Shown: positions 33,914-42,993, numbered from the stretch's first letter. The stretch is DNA of 47,611 bases from Nitrospira sp. CG24C (GCA_002869885.2 NEWR02000010.1:303429-351039), one strand, 5' to 3'. Notes: generated from the sequence alone by a model not told the origin. Numbers and translations: made by a program.

Positions 33914-34687
33914 TTAGAGCATCCCTTCGATGGGGCTACTCGCCGTCGCATACAGTTTTCGCGGGATTCGTCCGGCCTTGTAGGCCAACCGGCCTGCAAG
34001 CACCGCATATTTCATTGCCTCCGCCATGGCAATGGGATCTTTGGCTCCGGCAATGGCCGTGTTCATGAGTACCGCATCCGCCCCCAACTCCATCGCCAGG
34101 GCGGCATCGGATGCGGTCCCGACGCCGGCATCGACGACGATCGGCACCTTGACCATTTCCATGATGATTTTTAAATTATACGGATTACGGATGCCGAGTC
34201 CCGACCCGATCGGCGCAGCCAAGGGCATGACGCATGGGCACCCGATGTCCACGAGCTTCTGCGCCACAATGGGATCGTCGTTCGTATAGGGCAAGACGAT
34301 AAAACCTTCTTTGACCAGAATCTTCGCCGCTTCGAGTAATCCAACCGTATCGGGAAAGAGGGTTCTCTCGTCGCCAAGCACTTCCAGCTTGATCAAATCA
34401 GACACGCCGGCAGCTCTGGCCAGGCGGGCATAACGCAGAGCATCTTCCACGTTGTAACAGCCGGCGGTGTTGGGAAGAATGGTGTACTTCTTCGGATCTA
34501 TATAATCGAGGAGATTCTCCTTGGAGCGATCGGTAATATTGACCCGCCGCACCGCCACCGTCACCACATCGGCGCCTGACGCTTCAATAGCCTTCTTGGT
34601 TTCGGCAAAGTCCTTGTACTTCCCGGTCCCTACGAAGAGCCGGGATTTGAACTCATATCCCCCGATAATCAGCCGATCGCCCGTCAT
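33914..34687 (-). CDS. thiG: Thiazole synthase ThiG
   Basis: It forms the thiazole phosphate carboxylate from DXP, dehydroglycine or iminoglycine, and sulfur carried by ThiS thiocarboxylate. The 257 residues include [13 protein letters not shown], the Schiff-base Lys region [45 protein letters not shown] and [19 protein letters not shown]. The ATG overlaps the thiS stop (ATGA). The gene ends at the edge of a class I repeat. Confidence 0.96.
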   Translation of the reverse strand: MTGDRLIIGGYEFKSRLFVGTGKYKDFAETKKAIEASGADVVTVAVRRVNITDRSKENLLDYIDPKKYTILPNTAGCYNVEDALRYARLARAAGVSDLIKLEVLGDERTLFPDTVGLLEAAKILVKEGFIVLPYTNDDPIVAQKLVDIGCPCVMPLAAPIGSGLGIRNPYNLKIIMEMVKVPIVVDAGVGTASDAALAMELGADAVLMNTAIAGAKDPIAMAEAMKYAVLAGRLAYKAGRIPRKLYATASSPIEGML

Positions 34688-34929
34688 GATACCCTCACAG
34701 AATAATCAGTCGATGAACCACCGCCGATAAAGCTCAAGATCTCCACTCGATCCCCCTGCTTTAGTCCACGCTGGTCGAACTCCTTACGGTCGAGGATTTC
34801 CAAGTTCAGCTCCACCGCTACACGCTCCGTCTTAATGGCAAGTTCACGCAGTAAATCTCCAACGGTGGCATCAGCCCGACAACCACGCGGTTCGCCGTTT
34901 ACCTGGATCTGAATCGCCTCCGTCATCAT
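34684..34929 (-). CDS. thiS: Sulfur carrier protein ThiS with C-terminal tail
   Basis: Ubiquitin-fold sulfur donor for Thi[25 protein letters not shown] and [13 protein letters not shown] are typical. ThiS normally ends at the Gly-Gly that is adenylated and thiocarboxylated; here ten residues ([10 protein letters not shown]) follow it, up to a stop that overlaps thiG. Either the tail is removed by a protease, as reported for some ThiS-like carriers, or the annotated 3' end hides an error. The start is the first of two adjacent ATGs, placed by the promoter, whose predicted start point falls on them. Confidence 0.9.
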   Translation of the reverse strand: MMTEAIQIQVNGEPRGCRADATVGDLLRELAIKTERVAVELNLEILDRKEFDQRGLKQGDRVEILSFIGGGSSTDYSVRVS

Positions 34930-34934
34930 CACTC

Positions 34935-34964
34935 ATCCTAGGGGAGCAGAAATCTGGTTGTCAA
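34935..34964 (-). promoter_or_regulatory. Promoter of thiSG(E), probably leaderless
   Basis: On the minus strand: TTGACA (34964-34959), an 18-base spacer and TAGGAT (34940-34935). The expected start point (34929-34926) coincides with the thiS start codons. No TPP riboswitch elements are seen between the promoter and the gene. Confidence 0.65.
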
Positions 34965-35028
34965 CAAGCCCTGTGCATCCCCTTGCCCCCACATCCCCGA
35001 TCACGTCAGAATACCGCCAGCACGACCT

Positions 35029-35529
35029 ATGACTTCCCCCCATCAACATAACCAGCAAGTCGCTACCATCTTTCGGTCGATGGCGGAACGATTGGCCGCC
35101 CAGCGGGCGAACCCCTATCGGGTCAGAGCCTATCGGAAGGCAGCGGATACCATCGAGGCTTTGGAGGAAGACATTGCAGACGTTGTCGCACGGAAAGCGC
35201 TGGAAGATATTGAGGGGGTCGGCAGAGACCTGGCTGACAAAATTGAGGAATTTCTCAAAACTGGAACGATTCAAGCCTATGAAGTGTTACGAACGCCGCT
35301 CCCGGATGCGGTGAAGGCCTGGACTCAGCTCCCGGGACTGTCCGAATCGCTCGTTGCGTACCTCTATACCCGCCTGCACATCACCACCTTGAACGATCTG
35401 GAACGGCTGGTACGATCGCACATGCTACGCACCGTACCAGGGTTTTCCGGATCGGAAGAACGGCTGCTGGAGGCGATTCTCGCCTCACAACAGCAATCCT
35501 ATGTTAGGAAGGCCGAGGAAGCTCCTTAA
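35029..35529 (+). CDS. Helix-hairpin-helix protein related to the N-terminal part of PolX
   Basis: 166 residues. The N-terminal part (ATIFRSMAERLAAQRANPYRVRAYR, summarised by NPYRVRAYRKAADTIEAL) resembles the DNA polymerase beta/PolX 8-kDa domain. The HhH hairpin IEGVGRDLADKIEEFLKTG and a second, LPGLSESLVAYLY, are typical DNA-backbone binders. The polymerase and PHP domains of PolX are missing, so it is a stand-alone DNA-binding protein. Its end overlaps the convergent protease gene by 26 bases. Confidence 0.82.
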   Translation: MTSPHQHNQQVATIFRSMAERLAAQRANPYRVRAYRKAADTIEALEEDIADVVARKALEDIEGVGRDLADKIEEFLKTGTIQAYEVLRTPLPDAVKAWTQLPGLSESLVAYLYTRLHITTLNDLERLVRSHMLRTVPGFSGSEERLLEAILASQQQSYVRKAEEAP

Positions 35530-36874
35530 AGATCTTCCAGGTCTTCAGCATCTCGACCGCTTTTTGAAGCTGCACATCCTGCTCAAGCGAAGGATCGCCG
35601 GAGACCTCAGGGAGAGGGGCGGGAGGCGGCGTGCCGTTCTTCGGAGCGCCCTCTTCCGGTGCTTTGCCACTCTGAGCCGGTTGATCTTTTCCCGGTACGA
35701 CCGCAGGCTTGGGCTGCTTCGGATCCCCTTCCTTTTCACCGGCTTTCGTCTCGCCTGCCTTGGCGACAATAGTCGGTGGTTGGGCCTTCACGACAATATC
35801 AGGCGTAATACCGGTCGTCTGGATCGAACGCCCCTTCGGGGTGTAGTACTTTGCCGTCGTAAGACGAAGCCCGGACCCATCCCCCAGCGGGAGAATCGTT
35901 TGCACTGATCCCTTGCCGAACGAGGTCGTGCCGACAATCACCGCCCGCCCGTAGTCTTGTAATGCACCGGCCACGATCTCAGACGCACTGGCCGATCCTT
36001 CATTGATCAGAATAATCATGGGCGAATCGTCCATCTGATCTTTCCCCTTGGCGATCCACTCGTCCTTCTTACTTTCACGCCCTTTGGTATAGACCACTAG
36101 CTTGCCGCCTGGGAGAAACTGCTCGGAAACCTCAACGGACGCGGTCAGCAGTCCGCCGGGATTGTTACGGAGGTCGAGGATCGTCGATTGGAGCTTTTGG
36201 TCTTTGAACTGCTTGAGCACTTTGCCCAGATCTCGCCCCGTCGATTCCTGAAATTGCGTCAGCCGAACGTACCCGATATTGTCCAATACCTTCGACTTCA
36301 CGCTTTCAATCTTGATGGTATCGCGGATCAGCGTAAATTGGAGCGGATCGGGAGTTCCCTCCCGCTGAATCGTCAAGTTGATCTTCGAGCCCTTGGGGCC
36401 ACGCATCTTCTGAACCGCATCCATCAACGTGAGGTCTTTGGTCGGCTCGTCGTTCACCTTGATAATGAAATCGCCGGGCTTGATGCCCGCTCGATAGGCC
36501 GGCGTACCCTCGATGGGCGCGATCACCGCCAAGCGGTTCTCCTTTACCCCAATCTGGATGCCGACACCCCCAAACTCACCCTTCGTTTCAACCTGCATTT
36601 CCTTGAACATCTCCGGCGTCATGTAGGCCGAATGCGGATCGAGGGTTGAGAGCATCCCCCGAATGGCCCCCTGAACGAGATCCTTCACTTTCGTTTCATC
36701 GACGTAACTCTTCTGAACCTGGGTCAATACCTCGGAGAACGTCTTCAGTTCTTCATAGGTTTCCGTGGCATGTCCGGTCCGTTCCCACCCCTTACCGAGG
36801 AGTACGCCCACGACCAACGCCACCACGACCATCGGGCCTAACATCCAGAATCGTCGTTGAGGATTCTGATCCAT
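35504..36874 (-). CDS. S41-family C-terminal processing peptidase
   Basis: A periplasmic protease of the CtpA/Prc group. A signal anchor (about residues 9-27) is followed by a PDZ domain (GGVGIQIGVKENRLAVIAPI, with PAYRAGIKPGDFIIKVND). The S41 catalytic core has DLRNNPGGLL, the nucleophile Ser in NEGSASASEIVAGAL and the Lys in GTTSFGKGSVQ. A Pro/Lys-rich tail of about 90 residues follows. In many bacteria this family lies next to envC and ftsEX, as here, and trims peptidoglycan-active proteins. AAGGA precedes the ATG by nine bases. Confidence 0.93.
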   Translation of the reverse strand: MDQNPQRRFWMLGPMVVVALVVGVLLGKGWERTGHATETYEELKTFSEVLTQVQKSYVDETKVKDLVQGAIRGMLSTLDPHSAYMTPEMFKEMQVETKGEFGGVGIQIGVKENRLAVIAPIEGTPAYRAGIKPGDFIIKVNDEPTKDLTLMDAVQKMRGPKGSKINLTIQREGTPDPLQFTLIRDTIKIESVKSKVLDNIGYVRLTQFQESTGRDLGKVLKQFKDQKLQSTILDLRNNPGGLLTASVEVSEQFLPGGKLVVYTKGRESKKDEWIAKGKDQMDDSPMIILINEGSASASEIVAGALQDYGRAVIVGTTSFGKGSVQTILPLGDGSGLRLTTAKYYTPKGRSIQTTGITPDIVVKAQPPTIVAKAGETKAGEKEGDPKQPKPAVVPGKDQPAQSGKAPEEGAPKNGTPPPAPLPEVSGDPSLEQDVQLQKAVEMLKTWKIFKELPRPS

Positions 36875-36904
36875 AATATACTGTCCTTTCCCGTTCCCTA
36901 TCCA

Positions 36905-37025
36905 GGATGCTGAAAAAGTCCGCCAGCGGCGTTCTCGCTTCGCTCAGAGGCTCAACGTACCGAAGCGTACGCCTCGCCTCTTCGCTCGCTGCGGCCTTGC
37001 TGGACAGCCTTTTTGAGCATCCTGA
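36905..37025. repeat. Class I inverted repeat, copy 3
   Basis: It runs from GGATGCTGAAAAAGTCCGCC to CAGCCTTTTTGAGCATCCTG with self-complementary arms around CGTACCGAAGCGTACG. It is nearly the reverse complement of copy 1. It lies between the EnvC-like gene and the protease. Confidence 0.88.
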
Positions 37026-37099
37026 GTTTTTGTGGCATCAGCGCCACTTTGTGATATCTCAATGATGTTGTATGTATAAACCAGTTTTCCTGCAACGTG

Positions 37100-38287
37100 C
37101 TATCGCCTCGCCAACCATTGGAGAGGATCAACCGGTTCTGCCCCATGGCGCAACTCAAAGTATAAAGTATTTTCACCCGTCATGCCTGTGTCGCCTGTTT
37201 CACCGATCGCTTGCCCGGCATCCACCTGCGTCCCCACTGTTGCCAGTATCCTCGACGCATGAGCATACAACGAAAAGAACCCATTCGCGTGATCAAGGAT
37301 TATAACGAGTCCATATCCTTTCAACCAGTCTGCATAAACAACGGACCCCGGCATCACCGCATGGATGGCGCTCCCCTCAGCCGTCTTTATTTCGATCCCT
37401 CTACGCTGCACGAAGGTGTTGAAGGTCGGATGTTTCTGACGACCAAAGAGGGAGACAACGTTCCCTTCAGCCGGCCACGGCAGTCCGCCCTTCCCCGCGT
37501 GAGGAACGATCCCCCCGGTCGGGGGCCGAACCGCGACCGCGCGGCGGCGCTGTTCCATTTCTCGCAACAGACTGTCGATGCGCGATGCAGACCGTTCTAA
37601 TTCTTGGAGGGCATGTTCGTAGGACTCTTTTGCCTGAGTGATCTTGGCAAGATAGACCTTCTTTTCTCTCTTGACCGCTTTCATCTCGGCCAACTGCTTC
37701 TCGGTGCTTTGCTTGTAGGACACCATCCCGATGCGCGCCTCTTCCCGCTGCCGCTCCGCCTGCTCCATATGGGTCATATCGGCTCGGAATGTGCCCATCA
37801 GGGCATAATCCCGTTCAGATACGGATGAGAGATACTGGAGACGGCGTTGGAAATCGCTATAGGAGTCCGAGGCAAGCAAGGTTTTCCAATATCCAAAACG
37901 GCCCTCCATGTACTGCACCCGCAGCCGAGCCAGAATGGCGTCCTGACGTTCTCGCACACTAGCACGCAAACCAGCGAGTTGTGTATTGATTTCCTCTATC
38001 TCTTGGTCTTTCTTCCGCAACTTTCGGCTGATCTCCTGATGCGTTTGCCGGTAGTGCACCACGCGCTCATCGAGCGTCTGAATCCCCTGCAAGAGAGACT
38101 CTCGCTTTTTCCCCGCTTCATCGGCCTGCTTACGTGTCTCCTCAATCTGCCCTTTGAGTTGGTCGAGGGCCTTGCGCTCTTTCTCAATCTTATCGGTGAT
38201 TGGATCGGCGCCCGCAACTGTCGGCCAGGGGAAACCCAGCAGCCCCAAGATCATGACTCCGATCCTGAGCCCCCTCCAACACCTCAC
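37100..38287 (-). CDS. EnvC-like murein hydrolase activator
   Basis: 395 residues. A signal peptide (to about residue 28) precedes a long coiled coil (about 30-250) and a degenerate LytM/M23 domain (GIEIKTAEGSAIHAVMPGSVVYADWLKGYG and later). The canonical zinc ligands are not complete: GIEIKT replaces the HxGxD region and YFELRHG the HxH region. That is the pattern of EnvC-type activators of amidases rather than of active peptidases. Its GTG/ATG overlaps ftsX by four bases. The operon order ftsE-ftsX-envC supports control by FtsEX during septal wall splitting. Confidence 0.9.
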   Translation of the reverse strand: MRCWRGLRIGVMILGLLGFPWPTVAGADPITDKIEKERKALDQLKGQIEETRKQADEAGKKRESLLQGIQTLDERVVHYRQTHQEISRKLRKKDQEIEEINTQLAGLRASVRERQDAILARLRVQYMEGRFGYWKTLLASDSYSDFQRRLQYLSSVSERDYALMGTFRADMTHMEQAERQREEARIGMVSYKQSTEKQLAEMKAVKREKKVYLAKITQAKESYEHALQELERSASRIDSLLREMEQRRRAVAVRPPTGGIVPHAGKGGLPWPAEGNVVSLFGRQKHPTFNTFVQRRGIEIKTAEGSAIHAVMPGSVVYADWLKGYGLVIILDHANGFFSLYAHASRILATVGTQVDAGQAIGETGDTGMTGENTLYFELRHGAEPVDPLQWLARR

Positions 38288-39183
38288 GCCTTGACCTCGC
38301 CGAAACGCCGTATCGATACGAAACTGCCGGCAAACCCAAGCCCCATCCCCACCGCAACCAGGGCAAGACAGACTGATGGGGGGAAAAATGCCATGAAGTT
38401 CTCAATCCCTGAAAATCGTCCCGTCGTTCGCATTTGCTGCCGAAACAATTCGTACATGACCTTGAGCATGACGAGCGAAAGCGTGCTACCCAAGGCGCCA
38501 AGCACGGCACCCTCTAATAGATAGGGGATACGGATAAAGCTGGTCGTCGCCCCGATGAGACGCAAAATGGCAATCTCGTCCCGCCGGGCGAACAATGTGA
38601 GACGAATCGTATTGGCGATAATGGTGACCGCCGCCGCGGAGAGAATGACACCGATGCCGATGGCGACCAATTCAATCGATCGAATCACCGTCGCGAGGGC
38701 GTCGATCCAATCCTGATTATAGTCGACCTTGGAAACGCCGGAGACCTGCCTGACCCGTTCCGCCCATCGCTTGACTGCGTCCGGCGAACGGAAGAACGGA
38801 CTGAGCGCGACTACAAAGGAGGCGGGCAAGGGATTCTGGCCCAACCCCTCAAGCAGATGCGACTCTGAAGGGAATTGCGCCTTGAACTCTCCCAACGCCT
38901 GCTCTTTCGAGATGAACAGCAATGAGGCAACGGCGCGATCGCCCCGCAACTGCCGCTCTACCTCAGCGACCGAATCGGAGGCGAGCCGCTCATCGAGATA
39001 CACCATGATCTTGATATCGTCTTGAAGCCAACCCGCCGCCGCCCGCAGATTGACGTAAAGCAGCAAGAAGACGCCGACACAGGCCAAGGTAAAGGTGGTG
39101 GTCAAGATGGCGACCATCGTCGTCGTCCGGTTGGTCCACATATTGACCCAAGATTCTCTGAGGAGATACGAAAACGTCCTCAC
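38284..39183 (-). CDS. ftsX: Cell division protein FtsX
   Basis: Permease-like subunit of the FtsEX complex. The 299 residues have four membrane segments (about 22-45, 170-195, 222-245 and 270-292), an extracytoplasmic loop that would bind EnvC, and typical KIMVYLDERLA and NTIRLTLFARRDEIAILRLIGAT motifs. It overlaps ftsE upstream and the EnvC-like gene downstream, each by four bases. Confidence 0.95.
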   Translation of the reverse strand: MRTFSYLLRESWVNMWTNRTTTMVAILTTTFTLACVGVFLLLYVNLRAAAGWLQDDIKIMVYLDERLASDSVAEVERQLRGDRAVASLLFISKEQALGEFKAQFPSESHLLEGLGQNPLPASFVVALSPFFRSPDAVKRWAERVRQVSGVSKVDYNQDWIDALATVIRSIELVAIGIGVILSAAAVTIIANTIRLTLFARRDEIAILRLIGATTSFIRIPYLLEGAVLGALGSTLSLVMLKVMYELFRQQMRTTGRFSGIENFMAFFPPSVCLALVAVGMGLGFAGSFVSIRRFGEVKA

Positions 39184-39848
39184 CCCAACACCCGCTCTTC
39201 CGGCAACAACCGCCCCTGCGACAAGGTGAGCACCCTTCGATTCACGAGAGCCATGACCTGAGGATCATGCGTCGCCACCACGACGGTGGTGCCACGCGCA
39301 TTAATGAGTTTAAAGAGCTCAATGATCTCGGACGTCAGGGCGGGGTCTAAATTTCCGGTCGGTTCATCCGCCAACAGGACAACCGGGCCATTGACAATCG
39401 CGCGCGCGATGCACACCCGCTGCTGCTCCCCTGTCGAGAGGCCCGCAGGTAGCTGATCCCGCTTGTGCTCGACACCGACCGCTCGTAATGCCTCAGTAAC
39501 TTTCCGGCGAATGTCGGCAGAAGACGCTCCTTGCACCAGCAAGGGCAGCGCCACATTGTCGAAAACAGACTTCTTCGGCAACAGCCGAAAGTCTTGAAAC
39601 ACCGTTCCCACCTTGCGGCGCAGATATGGAACCTCGGACCTCTTGAGCATCGTCACGTTTTTCTGATGGACAAAGATCTCTCCCTCATCGGGCCGTTCGG
39701 CCCCGATGAGCATGCGCAATAGCGTCGACTTGCCCGCTCCACTGGGCCCCATGAGAAGGACAAACTCTCCCTTGCCGATCTCAAGGGTGACGTCCGAGAG
39801 CGCCGGGCGCTGATCGTACTGTTTCGAAACGTGGCTTAATCGAATCAT
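39180..39848 (-). CDS. ftsE: Cell division ATP-binding protein FtsE
   Basis: Cytoplasmic ATPase that drives FtsX. The 222 residues have Walker A MGPSGAGKSTLLRM, Q-loop region GTVFQDFRLLPKKSVFDN, signature LSTGEQQRVCIARAIV and Walker B VVLLADEPTGNLDP. The MITE-like element at 39853-40035 ends only five bases before the ATG and must supply or replace the promoter and ribosome-binding region. Confidence 0.96.
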   Translation of the reverse strand: MIRLSHVSKQYDQRPALSDVTLEIGKGEFVLLMGPSGAGKSTLLRMLIGAERPDEGEIFVHQKNVTMLKRSEVPYLRRKVGTVFQDFRLLPKKSVFDNVALPLLVQGASSADIRRKVTEALRAVGVEHKRDQLPAGLSTGEQQRVCIARAIVNGPVVLLADEPTGNLDPALTSEIIELFKLINARGTTVVVATHDPQVMALVNRRVLTLSQGRLLPEERVLG

Positions 39849-39852
39849 TTTA

Positions 39853-40035
39853 GGAGCCTGTCAGAGTAATGCCATTCTACTGCGGCGAACGATCTACTGA
39901 CATCTGCGTCGTTCTCGGCACGAAAAAATCCTCAACGTATTCCAGCGAATACGCCTCCGGTTTTTTCGAGCCTGCGGCCTCGCATCTGCCCGCATCTCCT
40001 TCGCCTCGCCACGAAGGATTACTCGGACAGGCTCC
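39853..40035. mobile_element. MITE-like element with 18-bp terminal inverted repeats
   Basis: The ends GGAGCCTGTCAGAGTAAT (39853-39870) and ATTACTCGGACAGGCTCC (40018-40035) are complementary except for one base. The 183-base interior has further inverted segments (CAACGTATTCCAGCGAATACG) and no gene. It lies between yraN and ftsE. Confidence 0.75.
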
Positions 40036-40039
40036 CGCC

Positions 40040-40432
40040 CTACCAACGGAGATCGTCTCCGGACACTTCGAAGGCGTTCTGAATATGCTCGATCTGCGAA
40101 CCGGCGACATCCGTGCCTTGCAGCAAGACGACATCGAATCTGCAGAGCCGGTCCTTGATGTGGTGACGAGCCAAATACTGCGCCGCGAGGCGGATCACCT
40201 TCTCCTGCTTCCGTTGATGGACCGCATGGATGGCTCCACCGAATGCGTCGGTTCGACGCGCCTTGACCTCGACAAAGACCAGTACCTGACCGTCTTCAGC
40301 CACTACGTCCAGCTCCCCCACCGACGAACGCAGATTGCGGGCCACGATCCGATACCCCTTATCCCGCAGATACGCCTCTGCAGCCGACTCCCCCTCTTGA
40401 CCTAGCCGTCTTCGGGGATCGAGGGTGCTCAC
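40040..40432 (-). CDS. YraN/UPF0102 family protein
   Basis: 130 residues of the UPF0102 family, which has an endonuclease-like fold and no settled role. It has RLGQEGESAAEAYLRDKGY, NLRSSVGELDVVAEDGQVLVFVEVK (seen as GELDVVA and FVEVKAR, the nuclease-like core) and CRFDVVLLQG. The GTG at 40432 starts five bases after the rnhB stop; the longer frame to 40627 lies inside rnhB. YraN commonly follows rnhB. Confidence 0.88.
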   Translation of the reverse strand: MSTLDPRRRLGQEGESAAEAYLRDKGYRIVARNLRSSVGELDVVAEDGQVLVFVEVKARRTDAFGGAIHAVHQRKQEKVIRLAAQYLARHHIKDRLCRFDVVLLQGTDVAGSQIEHIQNAFEVSGDDLRW

Positions 40433-40436
40433 CGGC

Positions 40437-41102
40437 TCATCCGTGGAGATTCGCCAAAGGCGGCATGCGAGAGGGACCGCCTGCGTCGCTACTGCCGCGC
40501 AAGATCTGTGCAACTGGAGCAAACGTGCGCCGATGAATCGCGCAGGGGCCATGTTGCGCGAGCCGCTGCAAATGCTCTTCCGTCCCATACCCTTTATGGG
40601 AAAGAAAATTATAGTCTGGATAGGCATGATGGTACCGCACCATCATGCGATCGCGCGTGACTTTGGCCACAATCGACGCGGCAGCAATCGAGATCGACAG
40701 CATATCACCCTTAATGATAGAGCGTGAAGGAATGGCGAGTTGCGACAACGTGACCGCATCGATTAACAGGTAGTCCGCCGGGAGAGTCAATGATGCCAGC
40801 GCACGGCGCATGGCCAGGCGAGTCGCTTCTAAAATATTGACGCGGTCGATCTCCTGCTCTGTGGCAACCCCGACAGCAACCGCGCGAGCCCGCCGGACAA
40901 TCACCTCATAGAGCCGCGCACGTTCAGACTCAGAGATTTGTTTGGAATCGTCGATACCGGCCAAGCGGCAACGAGTGGGCAAGATCACCGCCGCCGCGAC
41001 GACAGGGCCAGCCAGAGGACCCCGTCCGGCTTCATCCAGACCGGCGATACGGCGATAGCCGCGCCGCCGGCCTTCCAATTCGAACTCGTCGGTAGGTCCC
41101 AC
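40437..41102 (-). CDS. rnhB: Ribonuclease HII
   Basis: It removes ribonucleotides embedded in DNA. The 221 residues have IAGLDEAGRGPLAGPVVAAA (the DEAGRG metal site), GIDDSKQISESER, LLIDAV and ISIAAASIVAKVTRDRMM. The last 25 or so residues lack family similarity. GTG start. It sits between rplS and yraN, a common arrangement. A second RNase H is at 24188. Confidence 0.95.
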   Translation of the reverse strand: MGPTDEFELEGRRRGYRRIAGLDEAGRGPLAGPVVAAAVILPTRCRLAGIDDSKQISESERARLYEVIVRRARAVAVGVATEQEIDRVNILEATRLAMRRALASLTLPADYLLIDAVTLSQLAIPSRSIIKGDMLSISIAAASIVAKVTRDRMMVRYHHAYPDYNFLSHKGYGTEEHLQRLAQHGPCAIHRRTFAPVAQILRGSSDAGGPSRMPPLANLHG

Positions 41103-41159
41103 GGTGTGGCCCCACGATACTCCAGTTGAAAGGGTACCAAGCAGTCGTGGTTGAGGGAA

Positions 41160-41582
41160 CTAGGCCTTCGAAGCTGCGGTGGCTCCAGCCGGTTCTTCGG
41201 CCTTACGGGCGACCCCGGGCTGCCCCTTCACGCTCGCGACAAACTCTCGATCTTCGACCTTGGCAAACTTGCCCTTCTTCCCTCGGAGATAATACAGCTT
41301 GGCCCGGCGCACCTTACCTTGCCGCATGACCTCGACGCGCGTGACGATCGGCGAGTGGAGCGGGAAAATTCGTTCCACACCGACGCCGTAGGAGACTTTG
41401 CGCACCGTAAAGGTCTCTGTGTTCAGCAACCCTTTACGCGCGATTACCGCGCCTTCAAACACCTGAATGCGCTCTTTTTCCCCTTCCACCACTTTCACAT
41501 GCACGCGGACGGTGTCCCCAATTTCAAAACTGGGCGCCGACTTCTTCGTAAAAGATTGCTGAATGCGTTCTAAGCGATTCAT
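41160..41582 (-). CDS. rplS: Ribosomal protein bL19
   Basis: Large-subunit protein at the 30S-50S interface. From ATG 41582 (AAGGGG upstream) the 140 residues include [44 protein letters not shown] and [18 protein letters not shown]. The C-terminal Ala/Lys tail is longer than usual. The start overlaps the trmD stop. Confidence 0.97.
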   Translation of the reverse strand: MNRLERIQQSFTKKSAPSFEIGDTVRVHVKVVEGEKERIQVFEGAVIARKGLLNTETFTVRKVSYGVGVERIFPLHSPIVTRVEVMRQGKVRRAKLYYLRGKKGKFAKVEDREFVASVKGQPGVARKAEEPAGATAASKA

Positions 41583-42133
41583 GAGACTACCCCTTCCTCC
41601 CCACATCGAACAGGCGTGCCATCCACGCCTTCACGAGTAAGTTCGTCTAGCAATTGTTGATCTTCGAGACTCAAGACCCGATCTTGCAAAAGATCCGGCC
41701 GTCTCTGATAGGTACTTCGCAGGGCTTCCTTCCGACGCCACAGACGAATGGCCTCGTGATGTCCTGAAAGCAACACTTCCGGTACTGGTACTCCTCGAAC
41801 TTCCGCCGGTCTCGTATAGTGCGGATATTCAAGCAGCCCCTCCGCGAACGACTCTTCCACGATCGACTCAGGATCGCCCAACACGCCGGGAACCAAACGG
41901 GCTGCGGCATCGATGAGCAGCAGCGCCGGCAACTCGCCTCCGGTCAATACATAATCCCCGACGGAAATTTCTTCCGGATGCAAGGCCAATCGCACCCGTT
42001 CATCGACTCCCTCATAATGGCCGCAAAGGATGACGAGTCGACGTGGGTCGGCTGCCAGATTTTTCGCATAGGCCTGCGTGAACGGGCGACCGTGCGGGGT
42101 GTCGGGAAACAGGGTCAGAATGTCACAGCGCAT
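41579..42133 (-). CDS. trmD: tRNA (guanine37-N1)-methyltransferase TrmD, internally shortened
   Basis: TrmD methylates G37 of tRNAs to prevent frameshifting. The C-terminal two thirds are normal: [62 protein letters not shown] and [16 protein letters not shown] cover the trefoil-knot SAM site and the linker. But [11 protein letters not shown] is followed directly by TPHGRPF. The approximately 75 residues normally between LFPE and SPQGR, including the DDRPYGGGPGM segment, are absent. The protein is about 184 residues against about 230-255. The ATG at 42133 (GAGGA upstream) overlaps rimM by 11 bases. This could be a true deletion or an assembly collapse. Confidence 0.88.
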   Translation of the reverse strand: MRCDILTLFPDTPHGRPFTQAYAKNLAADPRRLVILCGHYEGVDERVRLALHPEEISVGDYVLTGGELPALLLIDAAARLVPGVLGDPESIVEESFAEGLLEYPHYTRPAEVRGVPVPEVLLSGHHEAIRLWRRKEALRSTYQRRPDLLQDRVLSLEDQQLLDELTREGVDGTPVRCGEEGVVS

Positions 42134-42659
42134 GGCGATCCTCAACCAGGTCATCGATCCCGCAAACCATCATCCGACGGCGCTGGAGATCCACCGAGGT
42201 CACAAAGTTCTTCGCGGCCGGAATGAGAACTTCCTCCGCCCCCTTGCGAACGACGAAGACGCGATTGTCCGGTATCTCCAAAATCGTCTCCAGCACTCCG
42301 ACCTCGTCGCCCCGCTCGTTCTCGACCGTCATCCCGATGAGGTCGCACTCAAAATACACGTCCGCATCCAACACCGCCGCTGAAGAACGCGGCGCTTGGA
42401 TCAATCCCCCGCGCAACGCCCCGGCTTCCTCCGGCGTCGTCACGCCAACAAGACCCATGATATAGGTCGAACCGGCGCGCCGAACATGCGTCACCGTCTT
42501 TTCGACCATCTGCCCCGCTGGATCCAAGACATGCACCTGCTTCAGATGTTCCAACCGGCCAGGCACATCGCTCAACGATCGCACTTTGAATTCGCCCCGC
42601 ACACCAAAATGGCGCTCGATCTTGCCGATCGTGACAAGATCTTCCTGAGCCGTGGCCAC
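42123..42659 (-). CDS. rimM: 16S rRNA processing protein RimM
   Basis: Assembly factor for the 30S head that binds uS19. The 178 residues have the N-terminal [20 protein letters not shown] and the PRC-barrel C-terminal part ([21 protein letters not shown], then [19 protein letters not shown]). It lies four bases after rpsP and overlaps trmD, the usual order. Confidence 0.95.
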   Translation of the reverse strand: MATAQEDLVTIGKIERHFGVRGEFKVRSLSDVPGRLEHLKQVHVLDPAGQMVEKTVTHVRRAGSTYIMGLVGVTTPEEAGALRGGLIQAPRSSAAVLDADVYFECDLIGMTVENERGDEVGVLETILEIPDNRVFVVRKGAEEVLIPAAKNFVTSVDLQRRRMMVCGIDDLVEDRHAL

Positions 42660-42662
42660 AGA

Positions 42663-42947
42663 CTAGGCGACCTTCTTCTTCGCTGCCTTCTCTGCCTCAA
42701 ACGCCTTCCAGACGCCACAACGGCGGAGCAGGGTCTTGACCGTGACGGTCGGCTGAGCGCCCTGGCGTAACCAGCTCAACACTCGCTCCTGCTTCAACTC
42801 CGGCAGACCCGCCTCTTTCAAGGGATCGAAGATCCCAAGAATTTCCAGGAACCGCCCGTCGCGCGGCTTCCGGGAATCCGCTGCCACGACGCGATAGAGC
42901 GGTCGCTTGTGTCGTCCTGTCCTCGTCAATCTCAAATGAACAGCCAC
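42663..42947 (-). CDS. rpsP: Ribosomal protein bS16
   Basis: Small-subunit protein. 94 residues from a GTG with AGGAGG upstream: VHLRLTRTGRHKRPLYRVVA, SRKPRDGRFLEILGIFDP and RVLSWLRQGAQPT. It is second in the ffh operon. Confidence 0.97.
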   Translation of the reverse strand: MAVHLRLTRTGRHKRPLYRVVAADSRKPRDGRFLEILGIFDPLKEAGLPELKQERVLSWLRQGAQPTVTVKTLLRRCGVWKAFEAEKAAKKKVA

Positions 42948-42993
42948 TAGAATCCTCCTCCTGTACGAAACATCCGTATGATGGTATCGACCC

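Noticed and set aside
34930-35028. TPP riboswitch before thiS
   Set aside because: The space between promoter and start is too small, and no conserved aptamer blocks are seen.
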